A stretch of 64,000 nt of DNA from an uncultured Prevotellaceae bacterium (GCA_947167515.1 CAMVIM010000013.1:32285-96284), one strand, 5' to 3'; positions 7,710 to 17,250 are shown, numbered from the stretch's first letter. Numbers and translations: made by a program. Notes: generated by a model from the letters alone, not told the origin.

Positions 7710-7717
7710 CAAAGGTA
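7710..7717 (-). promoter_or_regulatory. Probable corA promoter -7 element
   Basis: TACCTTTG on the minus strand fits the consensus; the matching upstream position carries TTTC instead of TTTG 19 bases away. It is about 200 bp upstream of corA, so a long leader is implied. Confidence 0.5.
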
Positions 7718-7902
7718 CACAAAATTATCGATTCGAGAAATCACCACCCCATTTTTTTTCATTCCCAGAGCAAATTATCCACAATTCCTGCTCCTATTCA
7801 CCCCCTATCCTCTTTTGTCTCACACCACAAAGCCGTTGCCACCACGAACTTAACGCCACTACCCTCGCAAGCATTTCCCCAGTACCCTCACGAGCTTAAC
7901 GC

Positions 7903-7983
7903 CGTTGCATATTCAATTTGAACGACACACCATTTGCAAATGGAACGACACACCAATTGAATATGCAACGCCGTTTCACATAG
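7903..7983. repeat. Large inverted-repeat element, copy 1
   Basis: Arms at 7903-7918 and 7955-7970 are perfectly complementary (16 bp). Between them lie two direct copies of aacgacacacca around the 14-bp palindrome ccatttgcaaatgg, and after them the tail ccgtttcacatagc. A diverged copy with the same architecture, left flank and tail is at 40537-40617. The remaining part of the 7515-8082 gap is low-complexity sequence with no gene visible. Confidence 0.8.
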
Positions 7984-8082
7984 CGTCGCACTCGAACACG
8001 GCACAAACACTCTTCCTCTCATTTTTTGACAAAAATTTGGTACCTGATAAAAACGAGACGGAAGAAGGCCAGCCGATGATGT

Positions 8083-10008
8083 TCAGCCGATGTGAGTGAG
8101 GGGCAAGGTGAGGACGAAGCGCGCACCTTCGCGATAGTCGGTGTCCAGCATGAGATCGCCCCCCAGCAAAATGGCCACACGCTTGCAAAGGGTGAGTCCC
8201 AGGCCTATGCCCTCGCTGTAGTAGTCGAGTTTGGTAAATTGGACAAAGATGCGATGTTGGTCTTCTTCTGCCACGCCGATGCCGGTGTCGGTCACGATGA
8301 AGTTGACGGTTCCGTTTTCGTTGGAGGAGCATCCAATCTTGATGCTACCTTCACGGGTGAAGCGGTTGGCGTTGCTCAGCAGCTCTCGCAGTATCTTATA
8401 CAGGAAGTTGCGGCTTGTGCATATGCTGAAGGAGTCTGGCACTTGAGTGTCCACCTGCAAGGTGACGGTGTCGGGGTTCTTCAGTTTCAGTTCGCCGGCT
8501 ACCGTGCGACAAATATCGTTGCAGGCAACGGTGTCCTCCTGCTCCAGCGAGGTCTTATTCTCCAAATAGGAGGCCGCCATCAGCATGCTGATGATGGTGG
8601 TGAGGTTTTTGGAGTTCTCCTGCATGGCATCGAGGATAGTGACCATTTCCTCTTCGGAGATGAAGTCGCAGCCTTCGCGCATCACTTGGGCAAAGCCCGT
8701 GATGATGTTGAGGGGTGTGCGCACCTGATGCGTGATGTCCTGCATGAAGGCAGTCTTCTTGAGGGAGGCTTCTTGTGCCAGTTCGTTGGCCTTCACGAGT
8801 TCTTCGTTGCGTTGTTCAATCTCGTTGTTGAGGTTCTCGATGCTGCTGATGTGGTCGGAAATGGACTTCTGCATACGAGCAAAACTGTTCTGCAACCTTC
8901 CCATCGCATCTGGGCGCTGGCTCTGCGGCATACGGTCAGAATAGTTTCCTGTGGCAATGTGGCGAGCTTGCCGCGCAAGTTGTCCCATGGGCGCAACGGC
9001 ATTGTTGACGATGTGGCGGCAGAGGAGCAGCATCAAGATGAGTCCAACAACGATGATGCCCAGCACGATGTAAAAGAGCTGGTTGTAGCCCTTAAATATC
9101 TCGCTTTCGGGATAGACGATGGCAAAGCTCCATCCCGTGCGAGGCAGGGGACGGAAGAACACATAGCAGTCTTCGCCATCGAGTTCTATCTGGCGCATAC
9201 CATCCTTGCCTGCAATCATGTCTTTGCCGAGGGCGATGATGTCGGCTTCTTCAACAGGATCACGGTCGCTGAAGATGGTCTTGAAACCGAGTTTGGCGGT
9301 GTCGGGGTGCATACAGTAGGTGCCATCCTTGGTGAGCATGAAGAAGTAGGAATTGGGCGATGGTTTCCGCTTCATGATGTCAAGGGAAAGGTTGTGCATG
9401 GAAAGGTCGGTTGAAACCACGCCGATGAATTTGCCGTCGTTGTCGGTGATGGGCTTCGTGTAGGAAGTGATCATGACCTTGATGAAGATGGCATCGAGGT
9501 AGTAGTCATAGAACGGCTCTATCCATTGTGACTCGCCTGAGTCGTGAGCTAACTTGTACCAGTCTTTTTCGAAATAGCGGTAGAGGTCACTACCCTCCTG
9601 CTCGACAGCGATGGTGTCTTTCTGTCGATAGGAGTAGATGGAATAGTATTCGCCCTTTTCGGGATAGTAGTTGGGCTCGAAGGCAATGGAGCAGCCGTAG
9701 AAGTTGGGGTTATGCTCGATGATGCTGCGCGAGTAGACAACGATGGAGTCGGGCTGTGGATGGGTGCGCACCTGCCAAAGGGTGTTGGTGGTGGCTATCT
9801 CCACATCGTTCAGCATTTCCGTCACTTCCAGAATCGCGTTGTTGAGCTCTTTTTCGGCACGATGCATGGCATCCTGACGGATGTAGCCACGGGTCTGGAC
9901 ATAAAGGAATCCCAGGGAGACAACAAAGATGACCACAGCAAACAGAAGCACCCAAAGGGAAATCTGCAGGGAGAGGGAATGTCTTATTTTGGTAATGACG
10001 TTAATCAT
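8083..10008 (-). CDS. Cache-domain sensor histidine kinase
   Basis: This membrane kinase (641 residues) has a first membrane helix near 10-35, a periplasmic double-Cache region (about 40-315), a second helix (FYIVLGIIVVGLILMLLL), a HAMP linker and a coiled coil. The phospho-acceptor His427 lies in DITHQVRTPLNIITG, followed by an ATPase domain with N box ELLSNANRF, DTGIG and GIGLGL. No receiver domain is fused and no response regulator is adjacent. I chose the ATG at 10008, which overlaps the stop of the upstream gene (ATGATTAA), over an ATG at 10074 that would add 22 basic residues. It is the last gene of a three-gene operon with a related degenerate sensor and a binding protein. Confidence 0.9.
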   Translation of the reverse strand: MINVITKIRHSLSLQISLWVLLFAVVIFVVSLGFLYVQTRGYIRQDAMHRAEKELNNAILEVTEMLNDVEIATTNTLWQVRTHPQPDSIVVYSRSIIEHNPNFYGCSIAFEPNYYPEKGEYYSIYSYRQKDTIAVEQEGSDLYRYFEKDWYKLAHDSGESQWIEPFYDYYLDAIFIKVMITSYTKPITDNDGKFIGVVSTDLSMHNLSLDIMKRKPSPNSYFFMLTKDGTYCMHPDTAKLGFKTIFSDRDPVEEADIIALGKDMIAGKDGMRQIELDGEDCYVFFRPLPRTGWSFAIVYPESEIFKGYNQLFYIVLGIIVVGLILMLLLCRHIVNNAVAPMGQLARQARHIATGNYSDRMPQSQRPDAMGRLQNSFARMQKSISDHISSIENLNNEIEQRNEELVKANELAQEASLKKTAFMQDITHQVRTPLNIITGFAQVMREGCDFISEEEMVTILDAMQENSKNLTTIISMLMAASYLENKTSLEQEDTVACNDICRTVAGELKLKNPDTVTLQVDTQVPDSFSICTSRNFLYKILRELLSNANRFTREGSIKIGCSSNENGTVNFIVTDTGIGVAEEDQHRIFVQFTKLDYYSEGIGLGLTLCKRVAILLGGDLMLDTDYREGARFVLTLPLTHIG

Positions 10009-11545
10009 GGGACTGAGTTGTTTCTTCGTTTGACAAATGAGCGTTTTCTTCTTCAGACGGCGCAGTTTCACCAACTTCGGTCAGTTCCGAGGGGGTGCCT
10101 TGTTCGGAGGCATCGAGCAGTTGGTTGAGCAAATGTGTGACGGCTTCGGTGTTTTCGAGCATATTGTCCACATGTGCCGTCATCTCTTCGGGAGCCAATG
10201 TGGTGTACCCTTCGCGAAGGAGGTCGCTTTCCGCCGCAATAATGCTGACCGGATGAGCCATCTGGTCGGTCATGTTGTTGATGAAAGCTGTCTTCACACG
10301 GTCAGCCTCTTTCGCCTGTTCGTAGGCCTTCTGCAGGTCTTGGCCACGCTGCGTCAAGGTGTCGGTGGTGCTATTCAAATCGGCCACATGCTGGGCTAAA
10401 GCCTTCTGCATCAAGGAGAAGCTGTGCTGCAGATGACCTATCTCGTCTTGACGTGGGGTGTCTGGCACCTTCTCTTCATAGTTGCCCTCCGCTATGCGCT
10501 GGGCCGAGAAGGCCAGCTGCTTGAGCGGACGCACTCCACGACGAATGATGAGAATGCAGAAGATGAACAGGAGTAGCAGACCTATTACCGCTATAAGCAT
10601 GAGGGAACGCTGCAGGCTATTGTAGGGCTCGAAGATGTCTTTCTCCGGACAGACGATAGCCACGCTCCACCCCGTATGTCGGAAGGGCTTATAGAACACA
10701 TACAAATCTTTTCCGTCGCGGTTCAGCACTTTGTAGCCGCTTTCGCCATGCAGCATCGCATAGCCCAAATTGCTCAGCACGGTGTCGGGCTGCTCCAGCG
10801 TGGGTGTGAAGATGGTCTGGTAGAAGAGCTTGGTGGAGTCGGGATGCACGATGAAGGTGCCACCCTTGCCCAGCACGATGCTGTAGGAGTCGGGGAATGG
10901 CTTGGCGTCGGTGATGGTGTGTGAGAACCATTCTAGCGACAAATCGACAGAGAGGACGCCCACCGTCTTGCCCTCGTGGCTGTGGATGGGCTGGCAGTAG
11001 GAGGTGATGACATCGTCCACCTGAATGCCACCCGTGTCGTACTCGCGGAAGGGCTCCACCCAATAGGGCTGCTCAAGCTGGTATGGAATGATGTACCAGT
11101 CCATGCAGTAGTATTCGTAGAGGTCGTTGCCTTCCTGCTCCGTCTCGATGCCATTCTCACTATGACAAGAGTAAGCGGAGAAATACTTTCCCTTCTCGGG
11201 ATAGAAATAAGGGTCAAACGCAACAGAACAGCCGTACAGGTTGGGGTTCTGTTCCAGAATGGTGCGGCTGAAGGTGAACATCGAATCGGGGGCATCGATG
11301 TGCTGCTCCACCTGCCACTTCATGTTGTCGGCAGCCACTTCCACCTCGTGCAACGTGTTCTCCACATGTAGGAGCGTGCCTTCCAGCGTCCGCGTGGCCT
11401 TCTCGATGGCCTCTTCCTTCACGGCTATGCGTGAATAGTAGAACAAGATACCTAAAGCCGTCATGAACAGAGCTGTCATGCAGACAATGACCCAAAAGCT
11501 CAATCTCGCCGCCAACGATTGTCGTATGTACTGTATTATTGTCAT
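10001..11545 (-). CDS. Cache-HAMP sensor with degenerate histidine-kinase helix and no ATPase domain
   Basis: This 514-residue protein is a paralogue of the downstream kinase: membrane helix near 10-35, double-Cache region with the same YWVEPFREYDTGG-type segment, second helix (LMLIAVIGLLLLFIFCILII), HAMP and coiled coil. At the phospho-acceptor position it has Asp427 (NMTDQMAHPVSII) where the neighbour has His427. The sequence ends shortly after the dimerisation helices in an acidic, Glu-rich tail, with no ATP-binding domain. It cannot autophosphorylate in the usual way and may act as a co-receptor or heterodimer partner. Its stop overlaps the next start by 8 nt. Confidence 0.85.
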   Translation of the reverse strand: MTIIQYIRQSLAARLSFWVIVCMTALFMTALGILFYYSRIAVKEEAIEKATRTLEGTLLHVENTLHEVEVAADNMKWQVEQHIDAPDSMFTFSRTILEQNPNLYGCSVAFDPYFYPEKGKYFSAYSCHSENGIETEQEGNDLYEYYCMDWYIIPYQLEQPYWVEPFREYDTGGIQVDDVITSYCQPIHSHEGKTVGVLSVDLSLEWFSHTITDAKPFPDSYSIVLGKGGTFIVHPDSTKLFYQTIFTPTLEQPDTVLSNLGYAMLHGESGYKVLNRDGKDLYVFYKPFRHTGWSVAIVCPEKDIFEPYNSLQRSLMLIAVIGLLLLFIFCILIIRRGVRPLKQLAFSAQRIAEGNYEEKVPDTPRQDEIGHLQHSFSLMQKALAQHVADLNSTTDTLTQRGQDLQKAYEQAKEADRVKTAFINNMTDQMAHPVSIIAAESDLLREGYTTLAPEEMTAHVDNMLENTEAVTHLLNQLLDASEQGTPSELTEVGETAPSEEENAHLSNEETTQSHD

Positions 11546-11562
11546 CGTTTCTTCCTGCTATT

Positions 11563-12525
11563 TTATTGATTCGCTTTTTTCCCCATCAACTCCTCATACG
11601 TCACCTCTCGTTTCAGCAGGCCGCTCTCCTGCATGAATCCGCTGGCACGCTTCACCATATCGGGACGTACACGGAACTCGCGCTTGCCAGACTTCGCGTC
11701 TTGCTGCAAACGCAGGATTTCCTGCAGCATCAAACGCTGCATCACCCGATTCGTCGGCACGTTGTCAAGCTCCACATATTTCATCACAATGTCGAGCGCC
11801 TCCTCCGGATGCTCTGCCGTCCACTCCCAACCGCGGCGGCTGGCTTCGGCAAAGGCTTTGACCTCCTTAGGATGCTGGTCGAAGTAGGCCCGCTTCACAT
11901 ATACGCCATTCTCCTGAATGTTGTAACCATGATCTTTGAACCGGTAGAGCTGCTCTTCCTTCATTGTGTAACCCGCCTGCAACAGCTGGAAGTATTCGTT
12001 GTAGGTCACCACCACCATCGCATCCACCGCTCCCGACAGGAACACATTCACGTTGCTGGTGAAGTAAATCCACTTGAAACCCATCTGCTCCCGCTTGTCA
12101 AGCATCTTGACCAGGTAGTTCGGTTCCGCATTGTACACGGCCACCTTCATGCCCTTCTGCTTCAGGGGGTTCTTGCCCCAACGCGACACAAGAAGGTAGC
12201 TGCTGTTCATCGAAGTCTGGAAAATGTTGACCAAATCTGCCTGCTGGTTGCCCACCAAATCCATAGCCGCCATCAGGGCGAACATGCCGGCATCGCACTC
12301 GTCGGTCTGCATGCGGTGATACACCGAACTCGTCAGCGACGGGTGCTGAATCTTCACATCCAGCCCCGCCTCACGATAAAAGCCTTTTTCCTTGGCCACA
12401 TAATAGCCTGCGAATTCCGCCTGAGCTGTCCAAGCCGTGGTGAACACAAACGGCTCACCTGCCCGCAACAACTGCGGCAGTAGCATCAGCAAACATCCCA
12501 TTACACATATATTTACCCTCTTCAT
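11563..12525 (-). CDS. NMT1/THI5-like periplasmic binding protein
   Basis: This 320-residue protein has a signal peptide (ends about LLRAG) and an NMT1/THI5/SsuA-like binding fold: FTTAWTAQAEFAGYYVAKEKGFYREAGLDV is the hallmark N-terminal segment. Such proteins bind pyrimidine precursors, riboflavin, sulfonates or other small molecules for ABC importers. No ABC permease or ATPase is nearby. Instead it is the first gene of an operon with two Cache sensors, 17 bp before the next gene, so it probably delivers a ligand signal to the sensors. The ligand is unknown. Confidence 0.85.
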   Translation of the reverse strand: MKRVNICVMGCLLMLLPQLLRAGEPFVFTTAWTAQAEFAGYYVAKEKGFYREAGLDVKIQHPSLTSSVYHRMQTDECDAGMFALMAAMDLVGNQQADLVNIFQTSMNSSYLLVSRWGKNPLKQKGMKVAVYNAEPNYLVKMLDKREQMGFKWIYFTSNVNVFLSGAVDAMVVVTYNEYFQLLQAGYTMKEEQLYRFKDHGYNIQENGVYVKRAYFDQHPKEVKAFAEASRRGWEWTAEHPEEALDIVMKYVELDNVPTNRVMQRLMLQEILRLQQDAKSGKREFRVRPDMVKRASGFMQESGLLKREVTYEELMGKKANQ

Positions 12526-12550
12526 AACATATATACATTTTTACAGCCGC

Positions 12551-12558
12551 CAAAGTTA
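12551..12558 (-). promoter_or_regulatory. Probable -7 element of the sensory operon
   Basis: TAACTTTG on the minus strand, 25 bp upstream of the binding-protein start, fits the consensus. No clear upstream TTTG was found at 19-20 bp. Confidence 0.5.
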
Positions 12559-12597
12559 TGGAAAAAATGACAATTGACCATTGAGAAAAGACATTTT

Positions 12598-12628
12598 TTT
12601 GCTGATATAGAAAAAAATCGTACCTTTG
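12598..12628 (+). promoter_or_regulatory. aguB promoter
   Basis: TTTG (12598-12601), 19 bases, TACCTTTG (12621-12628) match the Bacteroidota consensus, 68 bp upstream of the aguB start. Confidence 0.75.
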
Positions 12629-12696
12629 TCCCCGAAAATAAATTGTTCAATTGCCAATGAGCATCCGTTACTTGGCATTGTCTGACAACCATCATC

Positions 12697-13572
12697 ATGA
12701 AAATAGGAATCGTACAATGTGCCTGTCAAGACAACGCAGCACATCATATCAACAAACTGATTACCCTCATACGGCAAGCAGCCTCAAGAGGTGCGAAGCT
12801 TGTTGTGATGCAAGAACTACACAACACGCGCTATTTCTGCCAAGTGGAGAATCCTGACTATTTTGACTTGGCTGAGTCCATTCCAGGCCCCTCCACCGAA
12901 CGGTTCGGACAATTAGCCAAAGAACTGGGAGTGGTCATCGTCACATCCCTGTTTGAACGTCGTGCAGCTGGACTCTACCACAACACAGCTGTCGTGATTG
13001 AAAAGGACGGTACCATTGCAGGCAAGTACCGCAAGATGCACATTCCAGATGACCCCGCCTATTATGAGAAGTTCTACTTCACTCCTGGCGACCTCGGCTT
13101 CCACCCTATTCAGACCAGCGTAGGACGGCTGGGAGTGCAGGTGTGCTGGGACCAATGGTATCCTGAAGGAGCACGCCTCATGGCTTTGCAGGGAGCAGAA
13201 CTCCTCATCTATCCCACGGCTATCGGCTACGAATCGTCTGACACTCCCGAAGAGCAGGAACGTCAACGTGAGGCGTGGATGACCGTGCAACGTGGACATG
13301 CTGTCGCCAACGGACTGCCTGTCATTGCGGTGAACAGAACTGGACATGAGCCAGACCCTTCAGGACAAACTAACGGCATTCAGTTCTGGGGCAGTAGCTT
13401 TGTGGCAGGACCTCAAGGCGAAATTCTTTACCAAGCCCCCAAAAATGAAGAGGTGGTGCAAGTTGTTGACATAGACCTGCAACGCTGCGAAAATGTGCGT
13501 CGTTGGTGGCCCTTCCTCCGAGACCGAAGAATCGAGGAATTTGGAAACTTGAGCAAGAGGTTTATCGACTAA
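12697..13572 (+). CDS. aguB: N-carbamoylputrescine amidohydrolase
   Basis: This 291-residue nitrilase-superfamily enzyme would hydrolyse N-carbamoylputrescine to putrescine, CO2 and ammonia, the last step of the agmatine route of polyamine synthesis. The catalytic triad is visible as Glu40 (VVMQELHN), Lys112 (KYRKMHIPDDP) and Cys149 (VQVCWDQWYPE). The DPAYYEKFYFTPGD and QFWGSSF segments are typical of the AguB subgroup. The usual neighbour aguA (agmatine deiminase) is not beside it, so it is a single-gene unit with its own promoter. Confidence 0.94.
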   Translation: MKIGIVQCACQDNAAHHINKLITLIRQAASRGAKLVVMQELHNTRYFCQVENPDYFDLAESIPGPSTERFGQLAKELGVVIVTSLFERRAAGLYHNTAVVIEKDGTIAGKYRKMHIPDDPAYYEKFYFTPGDLGFHPIQTSVGRLGVQVCWDQWYPEGARLMALQGAELLIYPTAIGYESSDTPEEQERQREAWMTVQRGHAVANGLPVIAVNRTGHEPDPSGQTNGIQFWGSSFVAGPQGEILYQAPKNEEVVQVVDIDLQRCENVRRWWPFLRDRRIEEFGNLSKRFID

Positions 13573-13623
13573 CCAACCATCTTACACCCCAAGATTCCGC
13601 CTCAAATCAACGAGACAATCATC

Positions 13624-15111
13624 TTACAGTTTCACCTTCACAGGCTTCGACTCGTTGTGCAGACGGTCGAGGGCTGTAATGACCAGTGTGCAGCCTTTCT
13701 TCACGCTGGGCAATGTGTAGGTATTATCACTTGTGATGGTGAGAATGTGCTCAGGATTATCAAGTCTCACTTTTTCACCTTTGTCAAACTGATAAATGAC
13801 AAACTGACGGGCACGGTCGAGTTCCTTCTTGGCACGAGGTGACTCCCATGTGAGAACGGAACCTGACATAGCATATTTGGACACATGCACACTCTTGGGC
13901 TTGCCAGGAGCCTTACTGTCGATGAAAGGCATGAGGGGCTGAAGGGCGGGTGTGGAGTGGTAAATCTGCTCAAGTACAGTACGATAATTACCAGGATTGT
14001 TGACACAAGCAGCCGCATACCACTGACAAGAACCTTGCACATGGGAAAGCGAACGCTGGAGGTCGTACTTGATGAGCATCTGATGGGAATTGGGATTACG
14101 TGGATCCACGCCCTTTACGGTACGCTCGATGTCTTGCCCGATGAAGAGAGGACGATCGCCACAATAGTCGTTCCACCAGTGGATAAGCACTTCATAGTCA
14201 GCCACTTTCGTACCGATATTCCAGTAGATTTGAGGAATATTGTAATCAACCCACCCTTTTTTAACCCAATAGACAATATCGGCATAGAGGTCATCATAGT
14301 TCTGGGTGCCAGCTGTGGCACTGCCCTCTTTGCAGTTTTCGCCTGTGGGACTGTTACGGTAGATGCCAAAGGGAGACACGCCAAACTTGACCCAAGGCTT
14401 GACGGAACGAATAAGATGGTGCAGGTCACTAATGAGTTGATTGACATTGTCGCGACGCCAATCCTCGATGGAAGAGAATCCACGTGGGTCAGCCTCGTAA
14501 TAGGCTTGGTCAGGCAATGGGATACCATTGACGGGATAAGGATAGAAATAGTCATCCATGTGGATGCCATCGACATCATAGTGCTGCAAGATATCTTCAA
14601 CGACCATACAGGTGTAGAGGCGGTTTTCGGGAATGGCAGGGTTGAAGATGTAAAGCCCGTCATACTCAAACACACGTTCAGGATGCTCTATCACAGCATG
14701 ACTCTGTGCCAACACAGTCGTACCTTTAGTCTTGGCACGATAGGGATTGATCCACGCATGACATTCCATCTCGCGCCGATGACATTCTGTTACCATCCAT
14801 GCCAAAGGGTCCCATCCGTCAGAAGGAGCCACTCCCTGAGTTCCCGTGAGATAGCGTGACCAAGGTTCATAGGCCGACTTATAGAGCGCATCACCCTCAG
14901 CACGCACCTGAAAGAGAATGGCGTTGATGCCGCACTTCTGCAAGGTGTCCAGTTGGGAGGAAAGCATCTGACGAATCTGAACTGGCGACTTTCCGATGTA
15001 TTGACCATTGACACACTGAATCCATGCACCACGGAATTCACGCTTGGGATTGGTGGCAAAGGCTGCAAAAACAGACCAACATAACAGGATAGTAAAAAGT
15101 ATTTTCTTCAT
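13624..15111 (-). CDS. Secreted GHL10-type glycoside hydrolase-like protein
   Basis: This 495-residue exported protein (signal peptide about 1-19) has a (beta/alpha)8 glycosyl-hydrolase-like domain of the PF02638 type: EFRGAWIQCVNG, FQVRAEGDALY, HAWINPYRA, DGIHMDDYFYPYP and KFGVSPFGIYRN are the usual conserved blocks, with acidic residues in HMDDYFYP as plausible catalytic groups. A beta-sandwich of FnIII/Ig type follows near residues 400-495. Homologues are thought to act on cell-envelope glycans, but the substrate is not known. It is the last gene before convergent aguB. Confidence 0.85.
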   Translation of the reverse strand: MKKILFTILLCWSVFAAFATNPKREFRGAWIQCVNGQYIGKSPVQIRQMLSSQLDTLQKCGINAILFQVRAEGDALYKSAYEPWSRYLTGTQGVAPSDGWDPLAWMVTECHRREMECHAWINPYRAKTKGTTVLAQSHAVIEHPERVFEYDGLYIFNPAIPENRLYTCMVVEDILQHYDVDGIHMDDYFYPYPVNGIPLPDQAYYEADPRGFSSIEDWRRDNVNQLISDLHHLIRSVKPWVKFGVSPFGIYRNSPTGENCKEGSATAGTQNYDDLYADIVYWVKKGWVDYNIPQIYWNIGTKVADYEVLIHWWNDYCGDRPLFIGQDIERTVKGVDPRNPNSHQMLIKYDLQRSLSHVQGSCQWYAAACVNNPGNYRTVLEQIYHSTPALQPLMPFIDSKAPGKPKSVHVSKYAMSGSVLTWESPRAKKELDRARQFVIYQFDKGEKVRLDNPEHILTITSDNTYTLPSVKKGCTLVITALDRLHNESKPVKVKL

Positions 15112-15236
15112 TCTATTGAGTTTTTTCGGATTAGTTTTTCGGAATTATTCAAGTCTTAGTTTCACATTTCTGTATTTTTTCATCAGGTGATTGGTCGGTT
15201 TATCAAACATCCTTTTTGATAGAAAAGCCTATGCCA

Positions 15237-16463
15237 TCAAAGGAAAGGAGTGAGCAGGTTACCGAACCATCCTTGAAACTTCTTGCCAGCTGAACGTGTT
15301 CTCCAGTAGCCCTTCCCTATTTGAGTGCTCGACTTCAGCTGGTCATTGAACAGTTGTGTCAGTTCTGCCGTCGTCTTTTTGCTAAAAATCACCGTGTTCA
15401 CCTCATAATCACATCGGAGCGAACGGGCATCCATATTGCTGGAGCCAACGGTGCAGTAAAGGTCGTCCACCATCATGATCTTGGTGTGATGGAATCCACC
15501 GTGAAAGAGATAGACTTTGGCACCACGTTTGGCAAGGTTGTTGCCAACATAATGAGAGGCTTCGGGGGTGAGCGGAATGTCACTCTTGGCAGAAAGGAGT
15601 ATCTGCACATCCACCCCACGGTCTATGGCACGTTTCAGGGCTTTCCTGACCCGATGGGTCGGCACAAAATAGGGATTGACGAGGAGCACCTTATGCTGAG
15701 CCGTGTTAAGCATTTCTGCAAAAAGATCACGGATAGCATCCGCACTACGCAGGGGATGACGATCCACAATGGCCACACGCTGGTTAGCTTCCTCTGGCTC
15801 ATGATAGAAGAAATACTTGTTTCCCCTCAAAGTCTCACCCGTAGCTTTCTTCCACATACGACAGAAAATATTGTGCAGATCGTTCACTGCTGGTCCCTCG
15901 ATGCGCATGTGCATATCGTGCCAATCACCAATTTCAGGAATGCCCTCGATATAATAGTCGGCCACATTCATGCCCCCCGTGTAAGCAATTCTACCATCAA
16001 TGACAACAATCTTGCGGTGGTCACGCGGAATGATATGGTTGACCCAAGGAAAACGAAGGGGGTCGAACTTCACCAACTGAATGCCCAAAGCATTGATAGA
16101 GTCGTGCATGTGACTCTTGATGGGTTGATTGTTTGAGGCATTGCCAAACGCATCATACAACGCTCTGACCTCCACACCTTCTGCTGCTTTCTCTGCCAAC
16201 AGGTGGAAAAGCAGTCGAGCGATGGAATCATTACGGAAATTGAAATATTCCAGATGAATGAAAGACTTGGCACCACGCACGGACTCAAACAAGTCTTCAA
16301 ACTTTTCATGTCCAGTCCTCAGAAGTTTCACCGAGTTGCCATCGGTGATGTTGACTCCACGAGTACGCAAATGAGCAACCATGGTGGAATCAGACGTTTG
16401 CGCTTCCACGAGGAAGGCACTCTGAATCAAAATTACAAACAAAAACAAACGATGTCTCATCAT
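15237..16463 (-). CDS. Cardiolipin synthase-like phospholipase D protein
   Basis: This 408-residue protein has two phospholipase D HKD motifs, HRKIVVIDGRIAYTGG (His149) and HTKIMMVDDLYCTVGSSNMD. Two such motifs with YPY-like NPYFVPT spacing are the plan of bacterial cardiolipin synthases, which condense two phosphatidylglycerols. Unlike the classical enzyme, it starts with a cleavable-looking signal peptide (ending about VEAQTS) instead of two N-terminal membrane helices, so it may act in the periplasm. It stands just downstream of the SGNH hydrolase gene, 3 bp away, in one transcription unit. Confidence 0.85.
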   Translation of the reverse strand: MMRHRLFLFVILIQSAFLVEAQTSDSTMVAHLRTRGVNITDGNSVKLLRTGHEKFEDLFESVRGAKSFIHLEYFNFRNDSIARLLFHLLAEKAAEGVEVRALYDAFGNASNNQPIKSHMHDSINALGIQLVKFDPLRFPWVNHIIPRDHRKIVVIDGRIAYTGGMNVADYYIEGIPEIGDWHDMHMRIEGPAVNDLHNIFCRMWKKATGETLRGNKYFFYHEPEEANQRVAIVDRHPLRSADAIRDLFAEMLNTAQHKVLLVNPYFVPTHRVRKALKRAIDRGVDVQILLSAKSDIPLTPEASHYVGNNLAKRGAKVYLFHGGFHHTKIMMVDDLYCTVGSSNMDARSLRCDYEVNTVIFSKKTTAELTQLFNDQLKSSTQIGKGYWRTRSAGKKFQGWFGNLLTPFL

Positions 16464-16466
16464 CCC

Positions 16467-17246
16467 TTACTTTTCCCCTCTCTTACTTTTCTCCTCACCC
16501 TTCTTCGGGTATTTCACTTTTGGCTGATGCCCTCCTCTTTTCTGCCCCATTCTTTCATTCGACTTGTGAACATAAGCATCCACTTGTTCTGCTATGGCTT
16601 TCATGCCTGCAACAGAAGGATGACCCTCCTTTTTCTCAATATCGTGCAGCACGATGACTGGCACATTGTAACGGTCGCAAATCGTAAAGACGGAAGCATT
16701 GATGGCATCAGAAAGTTCGCTATTGAGAATGAAATACATATCCACGCCAATATAACGCTTTGTCATAAAATCCAGCATCTTCGCCAACGACGGACGGAAC
16801 GACTTAAGGTCTTCCTTTGTCCACCCGCTGTACTTATACTCTCCCACAGGTGATGGCACCCACGAGTCATTGGTGGCGCCGAAGATGAAGATGATGTCAG
16901 GATTGCCCAGATTGCTGGCACGAGTCACAAACGAGCGGTCACTATAATCTTCCTTACGATAGCCCGAGGAAGAAATTGTCGAACCGCTGTAAGAATTATT
17001 CATACAGAGTTTCCATCCATTCTTTTTCAGCAACTGATGCCACCAAGTTTGTTCCACATTGACCACATCGTTGCTCCTCACAGGACGGTCAAGAAAGTAC
17101 CAAGACAGGTTGTTTTCGGGGGTGATGTACCCTTCAAATGTGGAATAACTATCGCCAAAAATGGTGACTGATTTTGTGTGCCTTTGAGCAAAAGAAAGTC
17201 CAAAAACAAAGATTGAGATAAAGACTGTTAAGTATATTCTTTTCAT
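16467..17246 (-). CDS. Secreted SGNH/GDSL hydrolase
   Basis: This 259-residue protein has a signal peptide (about 1-20) and SGNH blocks: GDSYS with the catalytic Ser, a Gly in SYSGST, Asn in FGATND, and a late GHPSVAG with the catalytic His. It is probably an esterase or deacetylase acting on a carbohydrate or lipid. The C-terminal 25 residues are very basic (KYPKKGEEKSKRGEK), which could bind anionic polymers. It is four bases downstream of ung and three bases upstream of the phospholipase D gene. Confidence 0.82.
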   Translation of the reverse strand: MKRIYLTVFISIFVFGLSFAQRHTKSVTIFGDSYSTFEGYITPENNLSWYFLDRPVRSNDVVNVEQTWWHQLLKKNGWKLCMNNSYSGSTISSSGYRKEDYSDRSFVTRASNLGNPDIIFIFGATNDSWVPSPVGEYKYSGWTKEDLKSFRPSLAKMLDFMTKRYIGVDMYFILNSELSDAINASVFTICDRYNVPVIVLHDIEKKEGHPSVAGMKAIAEQVDAYVHKSNERMGQKRGGHQPKVKYPKKGEEKSKRGEK

Positions 17247-17250
17247 TATT

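Noticed and set aside
8092..9414. Plus-strand frame of 440 codons opposite the histidine kinase
   Set aside because: Antisense shadow; the minus strand carries all kinase motifs.
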